A stretch of 64,000 nt of DNA, from assembly GCF_000382125.1 (NCBI RefSeq), contig NZ_KB907548.1:62001-126000 (forward strand). Direction: 5' to 3'. Position numbers and translations under genes: made by a program. This stretch comes from Eudoraea adriatica DSM 19308. GTDB taxonomy: Bacteria; Bacteroidota; Bacteroidia; Flavobacteriales; Flavobacteriaceae. Positions 42,861 through 52,391 of the stretch are shown here, one piece after another (the stretch's first letter is position 1; every line of letters starts with the position of its first letter). The notes beneath the pieces were generated by a model. The model searched no databases and had not been told where the DNA came from. It worked only from the letters and a program-made list of their open reading frames with translations.

Positions 42861-43168
42861 AAGTATGGGCATACTTACCGGTAATTGTTTATTCAAAGGT
42901 CATAGATAGTTTCGTTCTGGGCAACTATCTTTTATTTCTTTTCAAATTATAAAATTGTTGGGCAAACAGGAGATATGAATAGCTCGCAGGAATCGAAACC
43001 AGCTATTTCTTGAGTTTACATTAGACCAATAGCCGCTCCGTTTTAATTTGAAGACAGGAATTCAGCTATAACGGCAAACTGAGAGGTCAATTATAGTGCT
43101 TTTTTGCTATTTCCCTTAATCTCCTATTTTTTAGATTGAAAATATGGTTAAATTTAGCACCAATTCAC
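42861..43168. other. Gap before menC with small repeats
   Basis: In this 308-bp stretch I see no gene. A 16-bp palindrome-like sequence (AAGTATG-GG-CATACTT, 42861-42876) follows the hydrolase stop directly, and a longer hairpin has arms AATAGCT (42978-42984) and AGCTATT (43001-43007). A T-loop-like string in the second hairpin did not lead to a tRNA. No consensus promoter is visible for menC. Confidence 0.5.
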
Positions 43169-44221
43169 ATGGACGCTAGTTACAAGAAATACGATTTAAA
43201 CTTTAAAAGACCAAGCGGTACCTCGCGCGGAATACTAAACAAAAAAGAAACCTGGTTTTTGGTTTTGAATAATCGTGATAAATTTGGCGTAGGAGAATGT
43301 GGTTTGTTTAGGGGCCTGAGTATTGATGATAAACCGGACTTCGAAGATAGATTGTCCTGGACCTGCTCACATATCCATTTAGGTAAAGAAAAGCTTTTAG
43401 AGGTATTAAAGGATTATCCAAGTATTGCATTTGGGGTGGAACAGGCTTTTATTTCGCTCGAATCTGAAAACCCATTTTTGCTTTTTCCTTCCGACTTCAC
43501 CGAATCCATGGCTGCTATCGATATCAATGGCCTTATTTGGATGGGTAGTAAGGAATATATGCAAGAACAAATAAAGGAAAAAATAGAATCAGGATTCAGT
43601 TGTATTAAAATAAAAATAGGAGCTATTGATTTTAGCGAGGAATTGGCACTATTGACTTCCCTGAGAAAAAAATTTGACCATAAACAAATTGAACTTCGGG
43701 TAGATGCCAATGGGGCATTTAAAGAAGAGGAAGCCCTGGATAAACTGAGTAAATTGGCAGACTTGGGGATACATTCTATTGAACAACCCATTAAACAAGG
43801 ATTTCCGATAAAGATGAAGAATATTTGCAAAAATTCTTCACTCCCGGTTGCCCTTGATGAAGAACTGATTGGCCACTTCACTTTAAAGGAAAAGGCAGAT
43901 TTACTTCAAACCATAATGCCGGACTATATAATTTTAAAACCTAGTCTGATAGGGGGGTATAAAGCATGCGAAGATTGGATAGCAATAGCAGAAAAATTAA
44001 ATATTGGCTGGTGGATTACAAGTGCCCTGGAAAGTAATATTGGTCTTAATGCCATTGCTCAGTGGACATATACACTAAATAATAAAATTCCACAGGGATT
44101 AGGAACAGGGTCGTTATTTACCAATAACTTTGACAGCCCTCTTAGGATAAAGGATGGAAAATTATTTTATGACAGGCATTCAAACTGGGAACAAAACTTA
44201 ATAAACAAATTATGTACATAG
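43169..44221 (+). CDS. menC: o-Succinylbenzoate synthase
   Basis: This enolase-superfamily enzyme (EC 4.2.1.113) dehydrates SHCHC to o-succinylbenzoate. With the ATG at 43169 (MDASYKKYDLNFKRPSGTSR) it has 350 residues, the usual length; an upstream TTG would add 11 atypical residues. The catalytic residues are visible: the KxK pair in CIKIKIG, the metal ligands in LRVDANG, SIEQPI and VALDEELIG, and the second lysine in YIILKPSL. The gene overlaps the CPBP protease gene by 10 bp and continues with menE, so the three form a coupled unit. Confidence 0.95.
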   Translation: MDASYKKYDLNFKRPSGTSRGILNKKETWFLVLNNRDKFGVGECGLFRGLSIDDKPDFEDRLSWTCSHIHLGKEKLLEVLKDYPSIAFGVEQAFISLESENPFLLFPSDFTESMAAIDINGLIWMGSKEYMQEQIKEKIESGFSCIKIKIGAIDFSEELALLTSLRKKFDHKQIELRVDANGAFKEEEALDKLSKLADLGIHSIEQPIKQGFPIKMKNICKNSSLPVALDEELIGHFTLKEKADLLQTIMPDYIILKPSLIGGYKACEDWIAIAEKLNIGWWITSALESNIGLNAIAQWTYTLNNKIPQGLGTGSLFTNNFDSPLRIKDGKLFYDRHSNWEQNLINKLCT

Positions 44222-45159
44222 AACAAGGTTATAAAGGATTAAATGAACTCTGGAGATATGCCGTTGGAGTATTAATAATTTTCATTGGGTGGCAATTTAT
44301 TGGAGCTGGGCCCCTGGTATTGATACTTTTGGCAAAAGCTTTAGAAACAGGAGATTACCCTACAGACGTGGCAAGTATTTCCAATCTTTTGGGCTCTAAT
44401 TTATTTTTCTTTCTTGCCTTGTTAACCTTTGTTATTGGGTTTTTGGCACTATACCTTACCGTTAAATATTTACACAAACAAAGCTTTCGTTCATTAAGTA
44501 CTTCAAGAAAAAGCATTGACTGGAAACGGGTGTTTTTCACATTTTTTTTATGGGCAGTAATTTCGGTGCTGTTCATTGGTTTGGATATCTTCATCTCGCC
44601 AGATGACTACGTTTATAATTTTCAACCGGGACCATTTTTGGTTTTGTTGCTCATAGCCCTTATTCTTATTCCTATACAAACCAGTTTTGAAGAGTATTTT
44701 CTACGTGGTTATTTAATGCAGGGATTGGGTATAGCGGCAAAAAACAGATGGGTTCCGCTTTTGGGTACATCCCTATTTTTTGGGTTGCTACATATTTTTA
44801 ATCCGGAAGTAGCCAAAATTGGATACGGGGTCATGGTTTTTTATATTGGAACTGGTTTGTTTCTTGGTATTCTTACTTTAATGGATGAAGGCCTGGAGTT
44901 AGCGCTTGGTTTTCATGCTGCAAATAACTTAACAGCAGCGATACTTGTTACCGCAGAATGGACGGCTTTTCAAACAAATTCTATTTATAAGGATATTTCC
45001 GAACCGGAAATTGGTTGGGAAGTTTTTGCACCGGTTTTTATCATATACCCCTTAATGCTTCTTATTTTGTCAAAAAAATATGGTTGGACCAACTGGAAAG
45101 AACGCCTAACCGGTAAAGTCGTACCCCCGTCAGATTTAGATAATATATCTAAAAATTAA
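44212..45159 (+). CDS. CPBP family intramembrane metalloprotease
   Basis: A 315-residue membrane protein with about seven or eight TM helices and the CPBP (CAAX protease/Abi) motifs: SFEEYFLRGYLMQG (EExxxR), FFGLLHIFNPE (FxxxH) and GFHAANNLTA (HxxxN). This family includes Rce1-type proteases and bacteriocin self-immunity proteins; the substrate is unknown. The start overlaps menC by 10 bp and the stop is 5 bp before menE. Its place inside men genes recurs in flavobacteria, as far as I recall, but no role in quinone synthesis is established. Confidence 0.93.
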   Translation: MYIEQGYKGLNELWRYAVGVLIIFIGWQFIGAGPLVLILLAKALETGDYPTDVASISNLLGSNLFFFLALLTFVIGFLALYLTVKYLHKQSFRSLSTSRKSIDWKRVFFTFFLWAVISVLFIGLDIFISPDDYVYNFQPGPFLVLLLIALILIPIQTSFEEYFLRGYLMQGLGIAAKNRWVPLLGTSLFFGLLHIFNPEVAKIGYGVMVFYIGTGLFLGILTLMDEGLELALGFHAANNLTAAILVTAEWTAFQTNSIYKDISEPEIGWEVFAPVFIIYPLMLLILSKKYGWTNWKERLTGKVVPPSDLDNISKN

Positions 45160-45164
45160 ACTTA

Positions 45165-46232
45165 ATGGAAGTCGAAATACCACCACAGTTTAAACTTAAT
45201 GGCTATGCATATTCCAATGAAGAATTAAAAGAGGTAGCGTATAGTTTAATTAAGGAAGGAGTAGATTTTGAAAAGGAAATAGGTGACTTTCTGCTGGATT
45301 GGTTGTCTCCTGATCCTGCGCTTACAGTTCGAACATCTGGCTCCACAGGCATACCAAGTGGGGTAGCGTTAAAAAAGCAGCATATGGTAAATTCTGCCAA
45401 AGTTACTGCCGAATATTTCGGTTTAGAGGCAGGTGATAGGGTGTTACTTTGCCTTTCTGCTGCTTATATTGCTGGTAAAATGATGCTCGTTAGAGCCATG
45501 GTTCTGGGTTTAGAACTAGATTTTGCCCCTCCAACTTCGAGACCTTTGGATGGTGTAGCAAAGTCGTATAAATTTTGTGCCATGGTACCTCTTCAATTGG
45601 AATCTTCGATAAATAAATTAAATCAGATTGAGACAATCATAGTTGGGGGAGCTCCGGTATCTACGCAATTAAGAAATTTGGTGAACTCTTGTAGTGCAAA
45701 GGTTTATGAAACTTATGGCATGACGGAAACTATTACGCATGTTGCTGTCAGACCATTGAATCATTGTGATGCCAACTCCGATCCTAATGCTTTTGAAATA
45801 TTGCCGGATATATCTATTTCTCAGGATGACAGAAAATGTCTTGTCATCAATGCCCCAAATATTAGTGATGATCCCGTAATCACTAATGATATTGTAGAAT
45901 TGATCTCAGAAAAGGAATTTATTTGGCTGGGACGATATGATAACATTATTAATTCAGGTGGGATCAAATTAATACCTGAACAAATAGAACAAAAACTTTC
46001 AGCCTTAATCGAATCAAGATTTTTTGTTAGCGCATTGCCGGATGCAAAGTTAGGACAGAAATTGGCCTTGGTAATCGAAGGTGCAAATATAGAGGGGCTC
46101 CGGGAGCTGATTAATAAATCCGATTTGAATAAATTTGAGATACCAAAAGAAATCTTTTATGTTCCCGCTTTCAAAAATACGGCCAATGGCAAGATTATCA
46201 GAGATAAAAGTTTGTCTATGATAAAAAGCTGA
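45165..46232 (+). CDS. menE: o-Succinylbenzoate-CoA ligase-like AMP-binding enzyme
   Basis: A compact (355 residues) member of the adenylate-forming family. The phosphate-binding loop TVRTSGSTGIPSGVALKK, the GMTETITHVA motif, WLGRYDNIINSGGIKLIPE and the C-terminal catalytic lysine in NTANGKIIRDKS are all present, so activity is likely. It is shorter than the usual enzyme (about 450-500), mostly at the N-terminus, which is a known feature of Bacteroidota MenE. The position after menC supports o-succinylbenzoate activation (EC 6.2.1.26) over another acid. It is the last men gene here. Confidence 0.92.
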   Translation: MEVEIPPQFKLNGYAYSNEELKEVAYSLIKEGVDFEKEIGDFLLDWLSPDPALTVRTSGSTGIPSGVALKKQHMVNSAKVTAEYFGLEAGDRVLLCLSAAYIAGKMMLVRAMVLGLELDFAPPTSRPLDGVAKSYKFCAMVPLQLESSINKLNQIETIIVGGAPVSTQLRNLVNSCSAKVYETYGMTETITHVAVRPLNHCDANSDPNAFEILPDISISQDDRKCLVINAPNISDDPVITNDIVELISEKEFIWLGRYDNIINSGGIKLIPEQIEQKLSALIESRFFVSALPDAKLGQKLALVIEGANIEGLRELINKSDLNKFEIPKEIFYVPAFKNTANGKIIRDKSLSMIKS

Positions 46233-46298
46233 TAATTTCTATTCGGGTAAAATCCCAAATTTTAATTTAATTTTAATAAGAATAAATCTACCTTTTTT

Positions 46299-47645
46299 AT
46301 GAAACGCCATATTACATTGCTATTCCTTTTTATTTGCACATCCTTATTAAGCCAGCAAATCTTATCGGAAGAAGAACGCGCTCAAGTAATAGACGAAATC
46401 CTAAAAGAACGTTTTGAAGTACTACTACCCGAACTAATGGACCAATCAGATTTGGATATGTGGATTCTTATTTCAAGGGAATACAATGAAGATCCGGTGC
46501 TAAGGACGATGCTGCCGTCTACATGGTTAAATGCCAGAAGAAGAACAATTCTGTTGTTTTACAGGGATAAAACCAGGAATACAATCGAAAAACTGGCCGT
46601 AGCGAGATATGACGTAGGAAAAAACATCTCTTCTGCCTGGGATAAAGAGAAAGAGCCGGATCAATGGCAACGATTGGTTCAATTGATAGAAGAACGCAAT
46701 CCAAAAAAAATTGGGTTAAATTTTTCTAAGGATCACAATATTGCCGATGGTTTAGATAAGACGGATTATGAGGAATTCATGCAAAATTTGCCAAAGAAAT
46801 ACACTTCAAGAATTGTATCTGCTGAGCAACTTGCTGTTCGATGGATTGAAACAAGAACTGAACGGGAAATGATAATATATAATCAATTGGTTTCGATTAC
46901 ACATCAAATTATAGAAGAGGCATTTTCTGAAAAAGTAATAACCCCGGGGATTACAACAACTACTGAAGTAGAATGGTGGATGAGGCAAAAAGTTACAGAT
47001 CTGGGTCTCGAGACCTGGTTTCATCCTACTGTAGATGTGCAGCGCTCAAATGATGAATTGGCGGGTCATCTCTATTCATTTTCCGGGAGGCCAGACCAAA
47101 TGGTAATTTTACCTGGAGATTTAGTGCATTGTGATTTTGGGATTACGTATTTACGATTAAACACGGATTGTCAGGAATTGGCCTATGTTTTAAAACCAGG
47201 AGAGAAGGAAGCGCCTGATTATTTAAAGAAAGGCCTGAGAGACGGGAATCGGGTACAGGACTATCTCACGAAGAATATGATAAAGGGTCGAACAGGAAAT
47301 CAAATATTAAAAATTGCGTTGGATGAGGCCAAAAATGCCGGCCTTAAGCCTGCTATTTATACACATCCATTGGGCTCCTATGGTCATTCTGCAGGAACAA
47401 CTATCGGTATGTGGGATTCCCAGGGGGGCGTTATGAAAGACGACGGCGAGAATTATCCGCTCAATCCTGACACCGTATATGCTATTGAATTAAATACGAC
47501 AATTAACATTCCGGAATGGAATAGGGATATTAGAATTATGCTCGAAGAAGCAGGCTTCTATGGGGAAGAAGGATTCAGGTATGTAAATGGCCGGCAAACA
47601 GAATTATTGCTAATTCCAAGGGTGACTGAACATTTGGGTAACTAA
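46299..47645 (+). CDS. Secreted M24 family metallopeptidase (Xaa-Pro peptidase type)
   Basis: A 448-residue exported peptidase: signal peptide (ITLLFLFICTSLLSQ, cleavage near residue 18), an N-terminal creatinase-like domain (about 30-190) and a pita-bread catalytic domain (about 195-440). Metal ligands are seen as Asp in HCDFGITYLRLNTDC (two Asp), His in HPLGSYGHSAGTTIG, Glu in AIELNTTIN and Glu in IMLEEAGF. This fits aminopeptidase P/prolidase-like enzymes acting in the periplasm. Its stop overlaps the stop of the convergent carboxyltransferase gene by 4 bp, with no terminator between them. Confidence 0.9.
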   Translation: MKRHITLLFLFICTSLLSQQILSEEERAQVIDEILKERFEVLLPELMDQSDLDMWILISREYNEDPVLRTMLPSTWLNARRRTILLFYRDKTRNTIEKLAVARYDVGKNISSAWDKEKEPDQWQRLVQLIEERNPKKIGLNFSKDHNIADGLDKTDYEEFMQNLPKKYTSRIVSAEQLAVRWIETRTEREMIIYNQLVSITHQIIEEAFSEKVITPGITTTTEVEWWMRQKVTDLGLETWFHPTVDVQRSNDELAGHLYSFSGRPDQMVILPGDLVHCDFGITYLRLNTDCQELAYVLKPGEKEAPDYLKKGLRDGNRVQDYLTKNMIKGRTGNQILKIALDEAKNAGLKPAIYTHPLGSYGHSAGTTIGMWDSQGGVMKDDGENYPLNPDTVYAIELNTTINIPEWNRDIRIMLEEAGFYGEEGFRYVNGRQTELLLIPRVTEHLGN

Positions 47646-49270
47646 ACCTGTAATACGCCCATATTGAATGCTTTTTCAATAGGTGCAAGATTTGCTGCTT
47701 CTATACCTATTGAAATCCATTTGCGTGTCTCCAGTGGATCTATTATGGCATCTGTCCATAAATGCGCAGCTGCATAATAGGGGGATATCTGCCTGTCATA
47801 TCTTTTTTTAATTTCACCGAAGAGTTCAGCTTCTTTTTCGGGCGTTATTTTCTCGCCTTTCTTTTTTAAAGAAGCCTTTTCTATTTGTAGTAAAACCTTG
47901 GCAGCAGAATTTCCGCTCATTACCGCCAACTCCGCGCTGGGCCATGCCACAATAAGTCTTGGATCATAGGCTTTACCGCACATGGCGTAATTTCCGGCTC
48001 CATAGCTATTGCCAACAATCACCGTAAATTTGGGTACAACAGAATTACTAACCGCATTAACCATTTTTGCCCCATCTTTTATAATACCACCGTGCTCACT
48101 TTTGCTGCCTACCATAAACCCGGTTACATCCTGTAGGAAAACCAGAGGTATTTTTTTCTGATTACAATTGGCGATAAATCTTGTGGCCTTATCTGCAGAA
48201 TCCGAATAAATAACTCCTCCGAATCGCATTTCGCCTTTTTTGGTTTTTACTACTTTTCGTTGATTTGCTACAATGCCCACAGCCCATCCATCAATGCGTG
48301 CGTAACCTGTCAGTATAGTTTTACCAAACCCTTCCTTATATTGCTGAAACTCCGATTTGTCTACCAGGCGTTTAATTATTTCAAGCATATCATATTGCTC
48401 AGTACGTGACCCCGGTAAAATACCATAAATATCTTCCTGCCTCTCTGCAGGTTTTACAGATTCAATTCTATTAAATCCAGCGGTATCCGGAACCCCTATT
48501 TTATCAATCAGGTTTTTTATGGTATCAAGAGCATCCTTGTCATCCTTTGCTTTATAATCCGTTACACCACTTATTTCACTATGTGTAACTGCTCCTCCAA
48601 GAGTTTCATTGTCAATATCCTCCCCAATTGCTGCTTTTACCAGATAACTGCCTGCTAAAAAAATACTTCCGGTCTTTTCTACAATTAAAGCTTCATCACT
48701 CATAATTGGCAAATAGGCACCACCAGCCACACAACTACCCATAATTGCCGCTATTTGAACTATACCCTTACTGCTCATTATGGCATTGTTCCTGAATATG
48801 CGGCCAAAATGTTCTTTGTCCGGAAAAATCTCATCCTGCATTGGCAGATATACCCCTGCACTATCTACGAGATATATAATTGGAAGTCTATTTTCTATGG
48901 CAATTTCCTGAGCTCTAAGATTCTTTTTGGCGGTAATAGGAAACCAGGCCCCTGCTTTAACTGTAGCATCATTCGCCACCACAATACACTGTTTGTTTTT
49001 TATAAAACCTATTTTGACCACAACGCCCCCGGAGGGGCACCCTCCATGTTCCTTGTACATATTATCGCCGGCAAAAGCGCCAATTTCAACAGAATTGCTT
49101 TTGTCATCCAATAAGTAATCTACGCGCTCTCTTGCAGACATTTTTCCAAGCTCATGCTGCTTTTCAATTCGCGTTTTTCCACCACCCAACTTTACCTTAA
49201 TAAGCCTTTTCTTTAGCTCTGATATAAGTAATTTATTTCGATCTTCGTTTTTATTGAAGTTGATATCCAT
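47642..49270 (-). CDS. Acyl-CoA carboxylase carboxyltransferase subunit (MCC-beta type)
   Basis: A 542-residue carboxyltransferase (beta) subunit of a biotin-dependent acyl-CoA carboxylase; the closest match by eye is the methylcrotonyl-CoA type used in leucine degradation, judged by KMSARERVDYLLDD, GGCPSGGVVVKIG, PIIYLVDSAGVYLPMQDEIFPD, GSCVAGGAYLPIMSDE, and the C-terminal GNSYGAGNYAMCGKAYDPR and AVMSGNSAAKVLLQ. Carboxyl and acyl halves both fit. No biotin carboxylase or biotin carrier gene is adjacent, so its partner must be elsewhere. It diverges from the oxidoreductase at 49350. Confidence 0.92.
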   Translation of the reverse strand: MDINFNKNEDRNKLLISELKKRLIKVKLGGGKTRIEKQHELGKMSARERVDYLLDDKSNSVEIGAFAGDNMYKEHGGCPSGGVVVKIGFIKNKQCIVVANDATVKAGAWFPITAKKNLRAQEIAIENRLPIIYLVDSAGVYLPMQDEIFPDKEHFGRIFRNNAIMSSKGIVQIAAIMGSCVAGGAYLPIMSDEALIVEKTGSIFLAGSYLVKAAIGEDIDNETLGGAVTHSEISGVTDYKAKDDKDALDTIKNLIDKIGVPDTAGFNRIESVKPAERQEDIYGILPGSRTEQYDMLEIIKRLVDKSEFQQYKEGFGKTILTGYARIDGWAVGIVANQRKVVKTKKGEMRFGGVIYSDSADKATRFIANCNQKKIPLVFLQDVTGFMVGSKSEHGGIIKDGAKMVNAVSNSVVPKFTVIVGNSYGAGNYAMCGKAYDPRLIVAWPSAELAVMSGNSAAKVLLQIEKASLKKKGEKITPEKEAELFGEIKKRYDRQISPYYAAAHLWTDAIIDPLETRKWISIGIEAANLAPIEKAFNMGVLQV

Positions 49271-49349
49271 TATTTATCTTCAGTTTCTTTATTAGGGTTA
49301 AAGATAAGGAGTAATATTGATTAACTTTAACAAAATTCAATAGTAAGAC

Positions 49350-50333
49350 ATGAAAGAAAAAATTCGTTGGGGAATAGTAGGATTAGGAAATATTGCCCAA
49401 AAATTTGCAGATGATTTAAAATTGGTGGCAGATGGTGAACTTATTGCAGTTGCATCCAGAGATATTGAAAAAGCAAGGCATTTTAAGGCATTAAATAATG
49501 CGAAATATGCTTTTGGCAGCTATATGGAATTATTTAGTTGTGAAGATGTAGATGTAGTTTACATTGCCACACCGCATACTTCACATGCGGAGTTGAGTAT
49601 ACAGGCCATGACCCAGGGTAGAAATGTTCTTTGTGAAAAGCCTATGGGAATAAATAGTGGTGAGGTTGAAAAAATGATAACTGCAGCCAGGGAGAATAAG
49701 GTTTTTTTGATGGAGGCTTTATGGAGCAGGTTTAACCCGTCCATAAGAAAAGTTAAGGATTTGTTAGATGATGGTATAATAGGTGATATTGCCTACGTAC
49801 ATGCCGATTTTGCCTTTTACGCACTCGACAGGAATGAAAACGGAAGGCTTCTAAATCCTGCATTGGCCGGGGGATCTCTTTTAGACATTGGGATCTATCC
49901 TATTTTTTTAGCGTATCTTATTTTGGGATACCCCGAAAAAATTATGGCTACTTCTAAAATTTACAAAACAGGCGTAGATATCCAAACTTCAATGATTTTC
50001 GAATATCCAAATGCCCAGGCTATATTGTATAGCGGACTTACCTCGGATTCGGAAATGAAAGCACAGATTTCCGGTTCCGAAGGAACGGTGTATTTGGCTC
50101 CCCGATGGCATGAGACTCAGGAATATTCAATAGAAAAAAATGATGAAATAGAAAAAGTCTTGTTACCTAAAAAAGGAAAAGGATATGAATATGAAATCGA
50201 AGAAGTGCATCATTGCCTGAGGAAAGGTGAATTGGAAAGTAAACTCTGGTCGCTTGAACATACTATTGATTTAATTAGGATTATGGACGATATTAGGGAA
50301 CAAACTGGAGTGGTATTCCCCTTTGAAAAGTAA
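49350..50333 (+). CDS. Gfo/Idh/MocA family oxidoreductase
   Basis: A 327-residue NAD(P)-dependent oxidoreductase. The Rossmann motif RWGIVGLGNIAQKFADDL is at the N-terminus, the conserved CEKPMGIN (Lys in EKP) follows at about 95, and the C-terminal domain starts near 125. The stretch HADFAFYALDRNENGRLLNPALAGGSLLDIGIYP is typical of the group with dihydrodiol or glucose-fructose oxidoreductase-like members. The substrate is not inferred. It diverges from the carboxyltransferase gene and has no operon partner. Confidence 0.92.
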   Translation: MKEKIRWGIVGLGNIAQKFADDLKLVADGELIAVASRDIEKARHFKALNNAKYAFGSYMELFSCEDVDVVYIATPHTSHAELSIQAMTQGRNVLCEKPMGINSGEVEKMITAARENKVFLMEALWSRFNPSIRKVKDLLDDGIIGDIAYVHADFAFYALDRNENGRLLNPALAGGSLLDIGIYPIFLAYLILGYPEKIMATSKIYKTGVDIQTSMIFEYPNAQAILYSGLTSDSEMKAQISGSEGTVYLAPRWHETQEYSIEKNDEIEKVLLPKKGKGYEYEIEEVHHCLRKGELESKLWSLEHTIDLIRIMDDIREQTGVVFPFEK

Positions 50334-50404
50334 AAGTTTAAGTATTTACTATGAAAAATTCTTATAAAATTTACGATATTTGAGGTCCAACTAAACTAAC
50401 TATC

Positions 50405-50587
50405 ATGGGAATGAACAAGAATACAGTCCTTGCCTGGGCTACTTTTATAATGATTTTTGTCGGCTTCGGATTAATCGCCCTTGGTGCATTTCGTTACGAC
50501 GATGTAGCCGGATGGGGATTTGCCTCAGTAGGACTTGGTTTCTTTGCAATAGCCTGGGTATTCAATGCATTAAAAGGGCGGGTTTAA
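50405..50587 (+). CDS. Small CAL67264-family membrane protein
   Basis: A 60-residue protein with two hydrophobic segments (TVLAWATFIMIFVGFGLIAL, about 6-25; and WGFASVGLGFFAIAWVFNAL, about 37-56). It closely resembles the short flavobacterial membrane protein annotated after Gramella forsetii CAL67264. The function is unknown. It has its own start with little spacing to neighbours (71 bp after the oxidoreductase, 89 bp before ettA) and might be co-transcribed with either. Confidence 0.85.
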   Translation: MGMNKNTVLAWATFIMIFVGFGLIALGAFRYDDVAGWGFASVGLGFFAIAWVFNALKGRV

Positions 50588-50676
50588 ACTAAGTTATTTC
50601 CTTGTTTATATTTCTATTAGACTTCAGCGTTTTTAACTTTTTTGATTAATACTATTCCAAAAAACATATTGAGTTT

Positions 50677-52368
50677 ATGTCTGACGATAAGAAGGTGATT
50701 TTTTCCATGTCCGGGGTTACTAAAACCTATAAGAATGCGAATACACCGGTACTAAAAAATATTTATTTAAGCTTCTTCTATGGAGCCAAGATTGGAATAC
50801 TCGGTCTTAATGGATCCGGAAAGTCTACATTGTTGCGAATCATTGCTGGTGTTGACAAAAATTATCACGGAGATGTAGTGTTTTCTCCAGGTTATAATGT
50901 GGGTTATTTAGAACAGGAACCTTTACTTGATGAAAATAAGACTGTATTGGAAGTTGTAAAGGAAGGGGTATCAGAAACCGTTGCTATCCTGGAAGAATAC
51001 AACAAAATTAATGATATGTTTGGATTACCGGAGGTATATGAAGATGCGGATAAAATGCAGAAACTTATGGACAAGCAGGCAGCTTTGCAAGATAAGATAG
51101 ATGCATCAAATGCCTGGGAGCTCGATACTAAACTTGAGATTGCAATGGATGCCCTGAGAACGCCGGAGGCAGACATGAAGATTGGATTATTGTCTGGTGG
51201 CGAGAGAAGGCGGGTGGCGTTATGCAGGTTGCTATTACAGGAACCGGAAATTTTATTGCTGGATGAGCCAACAAACCATTTGGACGCTGAATCTGTTCAT
51301 TGGCTGGAACACCATTTGGCGCAATATAAAGGAACGGTTATTGCAGTAACACACGACCGCTATTTCCTGGACAATGTAGCCGGTTGGATACTGGAATTAG
51401 ATAGGGGCGAAGGTATCCCTTGGAAAGGAAATTACAGCAGCTGGCTGGATCAAAAATCCAAACGTCTTGCACAGGAGAGTAAACAGGCATCTAAAAGACA
51501 GAAAACCCTGGAACGGGAATTAGATTGGGTGCGTCAGGGCGCAAAAGGCAGGCAGGCCAAACAAAAGGCCCGACTTAAAAATTATAGCAAACTATTAAAT
51601 CAGGATCAGAAACAACTTGATGAAAAGTTGGAAATCTATATCCCGAATGGCCCCAGGCTTGGAACCAATGTAATTGAAGCTAAAAATGTAAGCAAAGCTT
51701 TCGGGGATAAATTGCTATATGAAGATTTAAATTTTATGTTACCACAAGCAGGAATAGTTGGAGTAATAGGCCCCAATGGGGCTGGGAAAACAACTATTTT
51801 TAAAATGATAATGGGTGAAATAGCGCCGGACAAAGGCGAATTTATTGTGGGTGACACAGCGAAGATTGCCTACGTAGATCAAATCCATTCCAATATTCAG
51901 AAAGACAAGTCTATCTGGGAGAATTTCAGTGATGGTCAGGAATTGATTATGATGGGAGGGAGGCAGGTTAACTCCCGGGCATATCTAAGCAGATTTAATT
52001 TTTCCGGAAGTGAACAGAATAAAAAAGTAAGCATGCTTTCCGGAGGAGAACGAAACAGATTGCATCTCGCAATGACTTTAAAAGAAGAAGGCAATGTATT
52101 GCTATTGGATGAGCCAACAAATGACCTGGACGTAAACACTTTGAGGGCATTAGAGGAAGGTTTGGAAAATTTTGCAGGTTGTGCAGTTGTAATTTCCCAT
52201 GATCGCTGGTTTCTGGATCGTATTTGTACACATATACTGGCCTTTGAAGGGAATTCTCAAGTTTACTTCTTTGAGGGATCTTTTACCGAGTATGAAGAAA
52301 ATAAAAAGAAGCGCCTGGGGGCAGATATTATGCCCAAAAGAATTAAGTACAAGAAATTAATTCGATAA
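50677..52368 (+). CDS. ettA: Energy-dependent translational throttle protein EttA
   Basis: An ABC-F protein of 563 residues that binds the ribosomal E site and gates entry into elongation according to the ATP/ADP ratio. Both nucleotide-binding domains are intact: Walker A GLNGSGKST and GPNGAGKTT, signatures LLSGGERRRVAL and MLSGGERNRLHL, Walker B LLLDEPTNHLD and LLLDEPTNDLD. The EttA-specific P-site arm region lies between (about 90-140) and the linker is Arg/Lys-rich (VRQGAKGRQAKQKARL). Its complete sites contrast with the YbiT-like ABC-F at 13727. Confidence 0.96.
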   Translation: MSDDKKVIFSMSGVTKTYKNANTPVLKNIYLSFFYGAKIGILGLNGSGKSTLLRIIAGVDKNYHGDVVFSPGYNVGYLEQEPLLDENKTVLEVVKEGVSETVAILEEYNKINDMFGLPEVYEDADKMQKLMDKQAALQDKIDASNAWELDTKLEIAMDALRTPEADMKIGLLSGGERRRVALCRLLLQEPEILLLDEPTNHLDAESVHWLEHHLAQYKGTVIAVTHDRYFLDNVAGWILELDRGEGIPWKGNYSSWLDQKSKRLAQESKQASKRQKTLERELDWVRQGAKGRQAKQKARLKNYSKLLNQDQKQLDEKLEIYIPNGPRLGTNVIEAKNVSKAFGDKLLYEDLNFMLPQAGIVGVIGPNGAGKTTIFKMIMGEIAPDKGEFIVGDTAKIAYVDQIHSNIQKDKSIWENFSDGQELIMMGGRQVNSRAYLSRFNFSGSEQNKKVSMLSGGERNRLHLAMTLKEEGNVLLLDEPTNDLDVNTLRALEEGLENFAGCAVVISHDRWFLDRICTHILAFEGNSQVYFFEGSFTEYEENKKKRLGADIMPKRIKYKKLIR

Positions 52369-52391
52369 ACTCTATTTTTAATGATTATTTC

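Noticed and set aside
42975-43010. tRNA-like T-loop string (TTCGATTCC on the minus strand)
   Set aside because: No acceptor or anticodon arms can be formed around it; the surrounding bases form only a simple hairpin.
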